Positions 55,978-64,000 of a DNA stretch of 64,000 bases are shown in pieces. The notes under the pieces are model-generated. The model worked only from the letters and a program-made list of their open reading frames with translations, did not search any database and was not told the DNA's origin. The stretch's first letter is position 1. Every line of letters starts with the position of its first letter. Source of the DNA: Lachnospiraceae bacterium UBA3689 (lineage in GTDB: Bacteria; Bacillota; Clostridia; Lachnospirales; Lachnospiraceae). The position numbers and the translations under genes were made by a program. The DNA is taken from the NCBI GenBank assembly GCA_002371465.1, contig DFIU01000018.1, positions 36,918 to 100,917 on the forward strand. The letters run 5' to 3'.

Positions 55978-56543
55978 TCCTTTTGGAAGATATCGCTGCG
56001 GAGCAGGTCTCCGATGAGCATCCTCGCCTTTTCGCGTGTCTCCTTCTCATCGAAATCCGGCCCATTCGCGTAGACGAAGCCCCACAGTCCCATGGTGAAA
56101 AAAGAATTCAGGCGGTGCGGATCGTATTTGTCATTGAGTTTCTGCATTCCGTACAGCTCGAAGCTTTCGAGATTCCTCATGATGAACTGATAATACAGGA
56201 GCAGCGTGTCCGAGTTGTAGAACAGGCGGCTGATCATATAAGAATCCCGACTCGCGATGTCCATGATCGCGTCCATCATGTTGATGAAGCTCTGCTGGAA
56301 ATTATTGTCAGGATTGCTCTGTTGCAGAGTGGCATAACGCTCCTTCATCTTCTCCTGGATATCCTGGAAACAGTCCTCCAAGAGACTGTTCTTGTCCGTG
56401 TAATATTTATAGAAGGTCAGGCGGCCGGTATTCGCGACATCGCAGATCTCCGTGACTGTGATCTTCTCAAAGGGTTTCTCAGCCAGCAGCTGGCGCAGTG
56501 CCTCCTTCAGTGCCTTTTTCGTCTTCAAAATTCTGCGATCCAA
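55974..56543 (-). CDS. TetR/AcrR-family transcriptional regulator
   Basis: The 189-residue regulator has the TetR N-terminal helix-turn-helix: KTKKALKEALRQLLAEKPFEKITVTEICDVANTGRLTFYKYY split over helices 1-4. Its all-helical ligand domain resembles the TetR_C subgroup seen with PF14278-like regulators. The start is a TTG at 56543, with AAGGAG nine bases before it. It is divergent from the radical SAM gene and probably represses it and itself. The C-terminus ends at the border of the group II intron relic. Confidence 0.88.
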   Translation of the reverse strand: MDRRILKTKKALKEALRQLLAEKPFEKITVTEICDVANTGRLTFYKYYTDKNSLLEDCFQDIQEKMKERYATLQQSNPDNNFQQSFINMMDAIMDIASRDSYMISRLFYNSDTLLLYYQFIMRNLESFELYGMQKLNDKYDPHRLNSFFTMGLWGFVYANGPDFDEKETREKARMLIGDLLRSDIFQKD

Positions 56544-56597
56544 TACACTTGGCTCCTTCCTGTATCGATATCATCACATAAGGGCAAATTGTGTCCC

Positions 56598-56645
56598 TTG
56601 TTGTTTTCCAGTATACAGGTATAATGTAATTGATACAAGTGTATT
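56598..56645 (+). promoter_or_regulatory. Radical SAM gene promoter with TetR operator-like palindrome
   Basis: TTGTTG (56598-56603), a 16-base spacer and a perfect TATAAT (56620-56625) precede a palindrome ATACA-AG-TGTAT at 56633-56644, where transcription would start. The ten bases CAAGTGTATT (56636-56645) recur inverted at 56542-56551, over the regulator's own start codon. Confidence 0.6.
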
Positions 56646-56666
56646 ATTATCATTGCAGGTGCCCAT

Positions 56667-58031
56667 ATGAAAGTTGTATTCATTACCCCTACAACTGCCC
56701 TGCGGAGAATGGCCGCTTATCGACTCGGCGGCAGGATTTATGGACAGACCAATTCCATTACCGGTCCGCTGATCCTCGGCGGTATCCTAAAACGAGCAGG
56801 ACACCATGTCTCCGTATATGAGGAACTGAATGGGAAAGTGCCGCTTCGTGCGCTTCTTCGCAATACGGACATATTCTGTCTCTCTCTCATGACCTCCAAC
56901 GCGCCGCGCGGGTACGAACTGGCGCAGCTGATCCATCAGAATTCCAAGGCAAGAGTGATCATGGGCGGTATCCATCCGACGGCGCTGCCCGAAGAAGCAC
57001 TGCAATACGCCGATCAGGTGATCACCGGCGAAGGGGAGAACGTCATTCTCGATGTCGTTGAAGGCCGCCGGAGCGAGCGCATTGTGCAGGGCTGCCCTAT
57101 CATCAATCTGGATGAAGTGCCCTTCCCCGACTACAGCATCCTCAAGACGCCCTGCAGAGCGGCCAACGTGATCTCAAGCCGCGGCTGCCCGTTTCGCTGC
57201 ACCTTCTGCACGACGTCGCGGATGTTCGCCCCCTATCGTAAGCGCAGCGTTGATAATGTGATTCGTGAGATTCGTATGTACAAGGAGCTCGGCTTTCAGT
57301 ATCTGAATTTCGAAGACGACAATTTCACGGCGGACAAAGAGCGCGCGAAAGAAATCTGCCGGCGCATGATTCAGGAAAATCTGACCTTCAAGGAGTCCTT
57401 CTTCTTCGGCAGAACCGATCTCGCGGAAGATGAGGAGCTGCTGCAGCTGCTGCACGATGCACATCTGACACGGGTGCTCATCGGCATCGAATCGCTGAAC
57501 CAGACCGCGCTGGACAGTATTCACAAGGGGCAGAACGTGGAAAATATCAGACGTGCCGCTGCGGCCTGCGAGAAATACAAGATACGGCTGATCGCGAGCA
57601 TTGTGCTGGGTCTGGATGCCGATACGCTGGATGATATGAACCGCTGCGTGCAATTCGCAAAGGATATCCACGCCTACCAGCTGCAGCCTGCCATTCTGAC
57701 ACCTTACCCCGGAACCCCCGTCTACCAGCAGATGGTGCAGGAGGGGCGGCTCATCAGCCACAACTGGAGCGACTTCGACATGATGAACGTCACCTTCCGG
57801 CCGAAGAACGAGAGCCCGTGGGAGCTGCAGGATGAGTTCTACCATGCCGCGAGACATTTCTACGACTTCCGCTCCTGCAAAGTGATCGGCGGCCTCTTCG
57901 GCAGAGAGTACGGCCTGCGGCGCTTTGGCCTCGCAATTCTCGCCAGACTTGGCACCTTCGGCGCGCACACGGCATCGAAAGTCACGAAGAACTCCGTGTA
58001 CTACAGAATCCGGCACTGGACTTCGGCTTGA
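56667..58031 (+). CDS. B12-binding-domain radical SAM protein
   Basis: The 454-residue protein has an N-terminal cobalamin-binding-like domain (residues 1-150, TPTTALRRMAAYRLGG, MGGIHPTALPEEAL) and a radical SAM core. The cluster motif CPFRCTFC sits at Cys174, Cys178 and Cys181, followed by NFEDDNFTADKERA. The C-terminal 80 residues are unassigned. Relatives perform methylations and ring or carbon-skeleton changes, often in lipid or secondary metabolism; no substrate is evident. It is divergent from a TetR gene and stands alone, between an intron relic and an IS200-type element. Its DXH motif for cobalamin is not clear. Confidence 0.88.
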   Translation: MKVVFITPTTALRRMAAYRLGGRIYGQTNSITGPLILGGILKRAGHHVSVYEELNGKVPLRALLRNTDIFCLSLMTSNAPRGYELAQLIHQNSKARVIMGGIHPTALPEEALQYADQVITGEGENVILDVVEGRRSERIVQGCPIINLDEVPFPDYSILKTPCRAANVISSRGCPFRCTFCTTSRMFAPYRKRSVDNVIREIRMYKELGFQYLNFEDDNFTADKERAKEICRRMIQENLTFKESFFFGRTDLAEDEELLQLLHDAHLTRVLIGIESLNQTALDSIHKGQNVENIRRAAAACEKYKIRLIASIVLGLDADTLDDMNRCVQFAKDIHAYQLQPAILTPYPGTPVYQQMVQEGRLISHNWSDFDMMNVTFRPKNESPWELQDEFYHAARHFYDFRSCKVIGGLFGREYGLRRFGLAILARLGTFGAHTASKVTKNSVYYRIRHWTSA

Positions 58032-58320
58032 AGTGCAGCCTTACCCTCACGCGAGACCTTATATGTGATTTCTGTTCATCAGACCAGAAACTTTCACCCA
58101 TTAGAAACGTGCGCCGCCGGGCGCAAACCATAACCACCCTTCCAAAGGGTGGTTTGCTCTAGGGCTATAAGCCCAATGCCTACTAGGCCAGCGTCTCAAG
58201 GCGCTGGCTTTCTCTTTTAGCTATGAGAATTATGCTTACGCATTATTCCCATAGCCCCGTTCAAGCCATACTGCTCTTGACTCGTCGCTACCCCTTAAGG
58301 GGTGTTGATACTACTTAGCC

Positions 58321-58776
58321 TTAACCCTTAAAAGGGTCTTCATATTCTTTCACACTTAACTTATCCATTGCAATATCGTGCTTTTCTTGCTCCTGAATAT
58401 ACTTTTTTATGGTGGCTTCATTTAATCCAACCGTGCTTACATAATACCCTTCAGCCCAGAAATGACGATTTCCAAATTTATACTTCAAGTTTGCGTGCTT
58501 ATCAAATATCATAAGCGCACTTTTCCCCTTCAAATACCCCATAAATGATGAAACACTCATCTTGAGAGGAATACTTACCAGCATATGGATATGGTCCGGC
58601 ATAAGATGTCCTTCTATTATTTCTGCACCCTTATAACTGCACAACTGCTTGATAATATCCCTGATATCCGCCTTATATTGATTATAAATAATTTTTCTTC
58701 TATACTTTGGAGTGAAGACGATATGATATTTGCACATCCATTTCGTATGTGCGAGTGAATATTCTTTCTTCGCCAT
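58321..58776 (-). CDS. tnpA: IS200-type transposase TnpA (HUH Y1)
   Basis: The 151-residue Y1 transposase has the histidine pair in PDHIHMLV (HUH motif), the MGYLKGKSALMIF segment and the catalytic Tyr in KKYIQEQEKHD near residue 127. It moves single-stranded DNA using subterminal hairpins. The length is normal and no frameshift is seen, so it may be active. Base use is clearly more AT-rich than in neighbouring genes. The start at 58776 has a GGAAAGG ribosome site that lies within an inverted repeat. Confidence 0.94.
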   Translation of the reverse strand: MAKKEYSLAHTKWMCKYHIVFTPKYRRKIIYNQYKADIRDIIKQLCSYKGAEIIEGHLMPDHIHMLVSIPLKMSVSSFMGYLKGKSALMIFDKHANLKYKFGNRHFWAEGYYVSTVGLNEATIKKYIQEQEKHDIAMDKLSVKEYEDPFKG

Positions 58777-58778
58777 AT

Positions 58779-58836
58779 ATTACCTTTCCTTTCTGCAATA
58801 TAGCCTGAACAACTTTATTGTATACGGAAAGGTAAT
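58779..58836 (-). promoter_or_regulatory. Inverted repeat sequestering the tnpA ribosome site
   Basis: GGAAAGGTAAT, which includes the tnpA Shine-Dalgarno, pairs perfectly over 11 bases with ATTACCTTTCC 36 bases upstream in the mRNA. This stem would block ribosome entry, the known means by which IS200 transposases are kept low. Confidence 0.72.
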
Positions 58837-58954
58837 TTTTTGTATAACAATCGTCGCGCACCCGCATAGCGGGTGGTTAATATTTCGTGCGTGCTCATTT
58901 CTCTGTTGAGAAATTCGCTCACGCACTCAACTGGGTCTATCCGACCCACAAAAT

Positions 58955-58995
58955 AAGCGGTCACCGTATTACTTACTGTAATGCGATGACCGCTT
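58955..58995 (-). terminator. Strong hairpin at the end of the candidate RNA
   Basis: AAGCGGTCA and TGACCGCTT form a nine-base outer stem, and inner GCATTAC/GTAAT-type pairing extends it around AGTAA. On the minus strand TTATTTTGT follows. A further GGGTC/GACCC hairpin lies at 58933-58947. Confidence 0.6.
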
Positions 58996-59878
58996 AACAA
59001 TGATCCATATTCAATTAATAACCTTACCTCATCTTCATGAAATTGTTATCGGTTACATTGACTCATTCCGGAATCTGAATCTATATTGAACGTTTATTTT
59101 CATTCCCTACTCGTCTTGCGACTTAGAAATTTCATATCGTCTTCCAATGTCAGATGGTTCTTCGTCTTTCTTCTTTCCTGCACCCATTCCGATAAAACTT
59201 CTATCGGGATCTTCCACCTGATGCCTGTCCCTTGCCCGGTTCGTTTCGCTCTGTACTCGGCATTTCTCTATGCCTCACTGTAGCAGGACTTCGTTGCTTG
59301 GCAAGTTTTCTGACAGACCCTTCAGTCTCAATCTTACGGACATTCCTGTCATCGACGCTTTCTTTGAATCCGGTTCCTTCCGAATCCCGATACACCATGT
59401 ATCCGTTTCCGGTTTCCTGATTCTCCGCGCGATGATTAGAAGATCTTTCCCAATCGTTCTTCCGCAGGTCCGAATCTGATTACTCTTATGCTCTGATCAT
59501 TGATTTTGGTCTTGAAAAACGTTTCACACCGATGATGGCGTTTGCCTGTCATCCATCTTTCTCAACCGGCAGTTTCTTCTCAATATGAACGCCAGCCCGA
59601 TATACCATTTCTTTCTTAAATTTTTACCGATCGGGATTGACATCTCTTCGATAAATCCGGTACACACTGTACCCGTGATTAGAAAGGCTTTCTTGTAAGG
59701 AACTGTCTGGCTCTGCCTTCATCATATTGAGGTCTTGAGTAGATCGGTTCTTCATCTGTTCCCATCGGACTCTACCTCCTCTTTGCTGCCATCATCAAAA
59801 TCCGTTTCAAAAGAAAAACAGATGAGTTTTTCTTTTTTGGGATCTTGAATGATGAATCCCGGTTGTTTGTTTCTTGAT
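58955..59878 (-). ncRNA. Candidate large structured non-coding RNA
   Basis: No convincing gene exists in this 900-base stretch, although it lies between a near-perfect minus-strand promoter and a strong hairpin. On the minus strand it is purine-rich and contains several perfect hairpins: 59839-59860 (GGGAT/ATCCC), 59809-59836 (11-base A/T stem), 59659-59673 (GGTACA-GTG-TGTACC), 59389-59403 (GATACA-TGG-TGTATC), 59259-59274 (GGCAT/ATGCC), 59189-59207 (CCGATA/TATCGG), and a long-range GGCGTT/AACGCC pair (59537-59593). The first two trinucleotide-loop hairpins resemble each other with a paired base change. A 28-codon frame (59765-59679) with AGGAGG upstream may be translated. The family was not recognised; a decayed gene is the alternative. 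Confidence 0.4.
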
Positions 59879-59884
59879 GGTTAT

Positions 59885-59913
59885 ACTATAACAGCCAGGA
59901 TCATCATTGTCAA
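59885..59913 (-). promoter_or_regulatory. Promoter of the candidate large RNA
   Basis: A perfect TTGACA (59908-59913), a 17-base spacer and TATAGT (59885-59890) lie on the minus strand. The 90 bases upstream (to 60000) are A/T tracts that could act as an UP element. No protein start follows at a normal distance. Confidence 0.75.
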
Positions 59914-60018
59914 TAACTTTATCAAAGATTTTTGTTTTTATCTGCTTTTAATTTTTAATTTTATGTATTGTCAGATATTTTATCAATTATTGAAAAAGTA
60001 CTGACAAGTCCTTGCTAT

Positions 60019-62277
60019 TTACCGGGTTCCATGCGTCCGATAGTAGTTGATCAGACATCCGTCCCTGATGATCTCCCGCTCATCATCTGTCAGGTCTCCC
60101 AGGGTCATCGTAAATTCCACCAGCTGCCCGCCTTTGACGGCAAAAGCGGAAAGGGAAGAAACTCTGGACTCCAGGGCGGTCCGGATGCCCGGTACGAAGA
60201 TGTAGTCCCCATTTGCAAAGGGCAGGTCCCCCTGGGGCAGAACGAAGGGCAGCATCCCCCAGTTGATCAGGTTACTGCGGTAGCGCTTGGTCGCGTAGTC
60301 ATGGGCGATATTCGCCCAGCCACCCAGGACCTTCTGGCAGGACGCCGCCTGCTCCCGGGCAGAGCCGTCCCCGGGCTTGACCGCAAAGATGGTCGATCCG
60401 ATGCCGGTATTGTCAAATGATACATCCAAAAATCTGCTGCCTATGGTCGCAAAGACGCCTTCCGCCTCCGGCAGGGCAGCAAAGACAGCCTCTCCCTCTT
60501 CTCTTGCCTTTTCACCCGCCTGCACATCCTTGGCTCTGTCCACATAGGCAGGATCTTTTCTCGAAAGAGCAAACTCCGCCAGGCGGAGGGGGTTGGATCG
60601 GTAGGAACTGGTCTCTCCGGATGGGATCAGCTCATCCGTCGTCGTGACCGGGTCATGGATCTCCGATACCACCTTTAAAAGCAGGTTCTCAGGAAGTGCC
60701 GGCATCCGGGGCCAATCCTTGATGTTGGGACCAAACTGTAACTCCACAGCCGGGTCAGCCTGACCATGGCTGTCAAAGACCCGGTTCTTGTAGATCTTAG
60801 TATCAAAGAAATATGCCGGCTTGGTGTAGTCCCCGCTATAGTTCTGGGCGCTGGTCAGAATGCCTCCGTTTGCCGCCGTCGCCGCGATCGATCTGGCGTC
60901 CATCAGGGCGACAGATGAGATCTGCCCCTCCTGGATCTTGGACCCCTCCCGGTTGGGGAAGTTGCGGGTCGAGTGGCGGATGGAGAAGGCGTTGTTGGCG
61001 GGGGTATCTCCCGCTCCGAAGCAAGGTCCGCAAAAGGCCGGTTTGATCACCGCCCCGGTCTCCGTCAGATCGGCAAAGACACCGTTGCGGATCAGCTGGT
61101 TGTAGATGGGAGTCGAAGCCGGGTAGACATTGAGACTGAATCTGCCGTTGCCGATGCTGCCGCCGCGCAGGATATCAGCGGCGTCGCAGATATTTTCAAA
61201 ACCGCCCCCTGCACAGCCGGCGATGATACCCTGGTCGACATGAATCTGACCGTTTTGGTCGATCTTCTCCGTCAGATTGACCCGGACCCGGTCCCCAAAG
61301 GAGACCCTGGCGCGCTCCTCCGCCTCCTTCATGACCTCGTAGGGGCGGGCGAGAACCTCGTCGATCGGATAGACGTTGCTGGGATGGTAGGGCATCGCGA
61401 TCATGGGAACAACCTGACTTAAGTCCAGCTCGATGCAGCCGTCGTAGTAGGCGGTCTCCGCCGGCTTCAGCTGCAGGTAGTCCTGCTGGCGGCCGTGGAT
61501 CGAGAGATACTCCTCGGTTTTCTCATCGGTCTCCCAAATGGAACTGAGGCAGGTCGTCTCCGTCGTCATGACATCCACGCCGATCCGGTAGTCCATGCTG
61601 AGGTTGCGGACGCCGGGTCCGACAAATTCCATGACCTTGTTCTTGACATAACCGTTCTTGAAGACCTCCCCGATAATGGCAAGGGCGATATCCTGGGGTC
61701 CCACACCCGGGGCAGCTTCCCCGGTCAGGTAGACAGCTACCACGCCGGGCATACGGATATCGTAGGTCCTCTCAAGGAGCTGCTTGACCAGCTCCGGTCC
61801 GCCCTCCCCCATCGCCATGGTTCCCAGGGCTCCGTAGCGGGTGTGGCTGTCGGAGCCCAGGATCATTTTTCCGCCTCCGGCGACCATTTCCCGGGCGTAC
61901 TGGTGGATGACAGCCTGCATAGGCGGGACGTAGACACCGCCGTATTTCTGAGCCGCTGTCAGACCAAACATGTGGTCATCTTCATTGATGGTCCCGCCGA
62001 CCGCGCAGAGGGAGTTGTGGCAGTTGGTCAGAATGTAGGGGAGGGGGAACTTTTCCAGCCCCGAAGCCCTCGCTGTCTGAATGATGCCGACATAGGTGAT
62101 GTCGTGGGAGGTCAGGGCGTCAAACTTCAGCTTCAGGTCCTCCATGTTATCGGATGTGTTGTGGGCTTTTAAAATCCGATAGGCAAGGGTCCCCTTCTTC
62201 GCCTCTTCCTTTAAAAGAGGGCTGTCCGCCTGCAGTTTCCCATTGACCAGATACACGCCGCCTTCATGTAATTTCAT
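60019..62277 (-). CDS. Aconitase-superfamily hydratase
   Basis: The 752-residue protein resembles aconitase/YbhJ-like hydratases. It has [22 protein letters not shown], Cys355 in [13 protein letters not shown] where aconitases have a GSCTNSS-type loop, and Cys416/Cys419 in AFCGPCFG. The three [4Fe-4S] ligands are thus kept while the substrate loop differs. The C-terminal swivel domain is present ([12 protein letters not shown]). It is likely a dehydratase/isomerase of a hydroxy di- or tricarboxylate other than citrate. AAAGGAG precedes the start, which overlaps the regulator's stop by four bases. Confidence 0.87.
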   Translation of the reverse strand: MKLHEGGVYLVNGKLQADSPLLKEEAKKGTLAYRILKAHNTSDNMEDLKLKFDALTSHDITYVGIIQTARASGLEKFPLPYILTNCHNSLCAVGGTINEDDHMFGLTAAQKYGGVYVPPMQAVIHQYAREMVAGGGKMILGSDSHTRYGALGTMAMGEGGPELVKQLLERTYDIRMPGVVAVYLTGEAAPGVGPQDIALAIIGEVFKNGYVKNKVMEFVGPGVRNLSMDYRIGVDVMTTETTCLSSIWETDEKTEEYLSIHGRQQDYLQLKPAETAYYDGCIELDLSQVVPMIAMPYHPSNVYPIDEVLARPYEVMKEAEERARVSFGDRVRVNLTEKIDQNGQIHVDQGIIAGCAGGGFENICDAADILRGGSIGNGRFSLNVYPASTPIYNQLIRNGVFADLTETGAVIKPAFCGPCFGAGDTPANNAFSIRHSTRNFPNREGSKIQEGQISSVALMDARSIAATAANGGILTSAQNYSGDYTKPAYFFDTKIYKNRVFDSHGQADPAVELQFGPNIKDWPRMPALPENLLLKVVSEIHDPVTTTDELIPSGETSSYRSNPLRLAEFALSRKDPAYVDRAKDVQAGEKAREEGEAVFAALPEAEGVFATIGSRFLDVSFDNTGIGSTIFAVKPGDGSAREQAASCQKVLGGWANIAHDYATKRYRSNLINWGMLPFVLPQGDLPFANGDYIFVPGIRTALESRVSSLSAFAVKGGQLVEFTMTLGDLTDDEREIIRDGCLINYYRTHGTR

Positions 62278-63179
62278 ACGTCTTCTCCTTTTGACCCTGC
62301 CCGCAGGCAGCTCGCCACCATCATAGCAATTTTCAGTTCCACCGCATCGTCGAAATTCCGCAGGTCAAGCCCGGTCAGCTGTCGGATCTTCTCCAGCCGG
62401 TAGACCAGGGTGTTCCGATGGATATACAGCTGTCTTGCCGTCTCGGATATGTTCAGGTTATTTTCAAAAAATGCGTTGATAATCCCGATCGTCTCATCGT
62501 CCAGCTCCTCCGGATTCCGGTCCCCGAAGACCTCCGTCAAAAACTGCCGGGAAGTCTCCTCGGGCAGCCGGTAAATAAGCCTGCCGATGCCCAGTCTCTC
62601 GTAGGACAGGACCGTCCTGCCGCTGTAAAAAGTCCTGCCGATCTCAAGAGCCACCGATGATTCCCGAAAGCTTTGCGCAAGCAGGTCCGGGGAGGCAAGA
62701 ACTTTTCCGTATGCCGCCCTCGCCCGGATCATGCCGTCGGTATTTAAGATATCCACGATCGTATGAGCCGTCTCTTCCCAGTCCTCCTCCCCGTGGTCCG
62801 TCTTGATGAGAGCCAGCCGCCGACTGTCCGCGGCAAAGGCAAAATCGCCGCTGTGGGTGATGAACATCTGCCGGAGGATCTTCAGGGCGCTCTGCGCATC
62901 CCGAGGCTTGACCTCAATCACATAGAGGACCCTGCCGCCGGTCACCGGAAGGTGGAAGCGGGCAGCCCCCGCAGCCAGATCGCTGCCGGAGATGGTCCCC
63001 TTAAGGACATTTTTTAGAAAATTGTCCTTATCGTAGATTTCCCGGTAAGCCGTGCTGAGCCTGGTCAGCTGCCGCGCCGCCTCCGCTTCCTTTTCGGGAG
63101 AGAGGCCGGAAATGCTCAGTTTCAGCCCGGTCAGCTTCTCAAGGCAAACCAGAGCATGCTCCACTGTCTGCTCGTTCAT
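62274..63179 (-). CDS. CdaR/PucR-type transcriptional regulator
   Basis: The 301-residue protein ends in the PucR-type helix-turn-helix: [20 protein letters not shown] then [16 protein letters not shown], common to sugar-diacid regulators (CdaR) and purine regulators (PucR). The N-terminal 190 residues include a GGDEF-like sensor region. It overlaps the hydratase start (ATGA), so it is made with its likely target, whose substrate or product may be the effector. Confidence 0.85.
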   Translation of the reverse strand: MNEQTVEHALVCLEKLTGLKLSISGLSPEKEAEAARQLTRLSTAYREIYDKDNFLKNVLKGTISGSDLAAGAARFHLPVTGGRVLYVIEVKPRDAQSALKILRQMFITHSGDFAFAADSRRLALIKTDHGEEDWEETAHTIVDILNTDGMIRARAAYGKVLASPDLLAQSFRESSVALEIGRTFYSGRTVLSYERLGIGRLIYRLPEETSRQFLTEVFGDRNPEELDDETIGIINAFFENNLNISETARQLYIHRNTLVYRLEKIRQLTGLDLRNFDDAVELKIAMMVASCLRAGSKGEDV

Positions 63180-63273
63180 AGAACCTTCTTTCTTTTATCG
63201 CGCATTTACTGTCTATTTTACATAAGTTCTGCTTCTTTGCAACACTTTATCATATTAAAGCAGCGCAGTTAGC

Positions 63274-63312
63274 AAAAAGAAACAGGGACCGCCCTTTCGG
63301 ACAGTCCCTGCT
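63274..63312 (-). terminator. Terminator after the sugar ABC ATPase gene
   Basis: CAGGGAC/GTCCCTG arms, with inner GTCC-GAAA-GGGC pairing, are followed by TTTCTTTTTG on the minus strand, 62 bases after the stop. Confidence 0.8.
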
Positions 63313-63373
63313 CCCCACTTATCCATAAGCTTTAAAGGAGAATCTTTTAAAAAGATTTCTGAAGCAAAGCAGA

Positions 63374-64000
63374 TCAGTCAGTGATGGTCTGCTGTGTTTC
63401 CTTATCAAAATAGTGAGACTTGCTCAGATCCAGAGCAAACTTCACGGTGTCGCCGCGGCGGGCAGTCGTTCTCGGACTGACACGGGCAGTCATCTGAGCA
63501 CCTGCAAAATCAAAGTACAGGAAGACTTCTGCGCCAAGCAGTTCGTATACACGGATCGGCGCGGAAATGACAGCGTTGGGCATAGCCTGAAGCGCCTCTT
63601 CCTCATCGTGAATATCTTCCGGACGGATGCCCAGGACAACGGTCTTGCCGTCATAAGCCTTGAGGGCGGCTGCCTTATCAGCCGGAACTTCAAGAGTGGT
63701 ATCGCCGACCGTAGCAGTTGTCTTGCCGCCATTTACCTTGATGGCCGCGTCCATGAAGTTCATCTGCGGAGAGCCGATGAAACCTGCGACGAACTGGTTG
63801 ACCGGATGATCATAGAGGTTCTGCGGTGTATCGATCTGCTGAGCGACACCTTCCTTCATGACAACGATCCGGGTACCCAGAGTCATAGCCTCTGTCTGGT
63901 CATGCGTGACATAGATGATGGTAGCGCCCAGTCTCTGGTGCAGCTTGGAGATCTCGGTTCTCATCTGGACACGAAGCTTTGCGTCCAGGTTGGACAGCGG
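63374..64000 (-). CDS. Sugar ABC transporter ATPase, UgpC/MsmX type (cut by window edge)
   Basis: The frame is open to the last base of the window, where it encodes PLSNLDAKLRVQMRTEISKL, the segment just after Walker B in MalK/UgpC/MsmX ATPases. TIIYVTHDQTEAMTLG (switch His) and the C-terminal TOBE regulatory domain follow (VLGIRPEDIHDEEEAL). About 208 residues are visible; roughly the first 160, with Walker A and the signature, lie outside. Such ATPases often serve several carbohydrate importers. The internal ATG at 63964 is not the real start. Confidence 0.93.
   Translation of the reverse strand, partial: PLSNLDAKLRVQMRTEISKLHQRLGATIIYVTHDQTEAMTLGTRIVVMKEGVAQQIDTPQNLYDHPVNQFVAGFIGSPQMNFMDAAIKVNGGKTTATVGDTTLEVPADKAAALKAYDGKTVVLGIRPEDIHDEEEALQAMPNAVISAPIRVYELLGAEVFLYFDFAGAQMTARVSPRTTARRGDTVKFALDLSKSHYFDKETQQTITD

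Larger units (their letters stand above)
58110..58900 (-). mobile_element. IS200/IS605-family element, tnpA only
   Basis: The element is centred on tnpA with hairpins on both sides, as expected for this family, which has no terminal inverted repeats. To the right lies CACCCGC-ATA-GCGGGTG (58858-58874). To the left are a perfect GCCAGCG/CGCTGGC stem near 58187-58209 and AACCACCC/GGGTGGTT near 58130-58155. Exact ends and target tetranucleotide could not be fixed, so the coordinates are approximate. No tnpB is present. Confidence 0.5.

Noticed and set aside
55039..56073. Plus-strand frame of 344 codons opposite the pseudouridine synthase and intron relic
   Set aside because: It crosses two minus-strand genes and their gap, with no motif or ribosome site.
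58110..58135. GTGCGCC as the 5' end of the group II intron seen as a relic at 55.9 kb
   Set aside because: The bases form a simple GCGCC/GGGCGC hairpin, with no further intron 5' domain sequence, and lie outside a sensible intron layout.
59086..59283. Hydrophobic plus-strand frame of 65 codons in the non-coding stretch
   Set aside because: Its hydrophobic look comes from the pyrimidine-rich strand; no ribosome site, and the promoter signals are on the other strand.

Overview
The window looks like chromosomal DNA of a G+C-rich member of the Clostridia, probably a Lachnospiraceae-type gut anaerobe. The case rests on the gene mix: AddAB, MecA, HU, a V-type ATPase, the archaeal/eukaryal-type ProRS, ThiT behind a TPP riboswitch, an OPT transporter, a B12-binding radical SAM protein, strong AGGAGG ribosome sites and sigma-A promoters close to TTGACA-N17-TATAAT. 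The species is not named because nothing in the sequence fixes it.

Layout. 1-2.6 kb, plus strand: a YesL-like membrane protein, an unknown membrane-anchored protein and a LacI regulator. 2.6-12.5 kb, minus strand: a GH18/SH3 cell-wall protein, a DivIVA-like coiled coil, Sua5, uracil phosphoribosyltransferase, dCMP deaminase, ProRS, CCA-adding enzyme, phosphoglucomutase and HU. 12.7-19 kb: a small unknown protein, MecA (plus), a ferredoxin, and prfB-hom-lysC, where prfB carries the classical programmed +1 frameshift, plus a glycerophosphodiesterase. 19-22.4 kb: a zinc-dependent phospholipase C-like protein, an MFS exporter and a lysophospholipase. 22.5-31 kb: addA, addB and rmuC. 31.3-34.2 kb: asnS and a secreted or anchored serpin whose promoter resembles that of asnS. 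34.3-38.5 kb: TPP riboswitch-thiT, an orphan PqqD-like protein, an OPT transporter and a cytidylate-kinase-like protein. 38.5-43.6 kb: a complete branched-chain amino acid ABC system (livKHMGF). 43.7-55 kb: a V-type ATPase operon (G/H-I-K-E-C-F-A-B-D) whose proteolipid has the full sodium-ligand set, ending in a large unknown exported protein that overlaps subunit D. 60-64 kb: an aconitase-family hydratase with an overlapping CdaR-type regulator, and the C-terminal part of a sugar ABC ATPase cut by the window edge.

The accessory stretch is 55.8-60.0 kb. It holds a truncated group II intron remnant, a divergent TetR/radical-SAM pair with an operator-like palindrome, an IS200-type tnpA whose ribosome site is sequestered by a perfect inverted repeat, and about 930 bases without a convincing gene. 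That last stretch starts at a near-perfect promoter, ends at a strong hairpin and contains several perfect small hairpins, including two related ones. I read it as a candidate large structured RNA on the minus strand. It is the most interesting unexplained item here, although a decayed gene is not excluded.

Start codons were re-chosen where an upstream ATG lacked a ribosome site. mecA, ntpD and the tetR gene appear to use TTG. No tRNA, rRNA or CRISPR array was seen.
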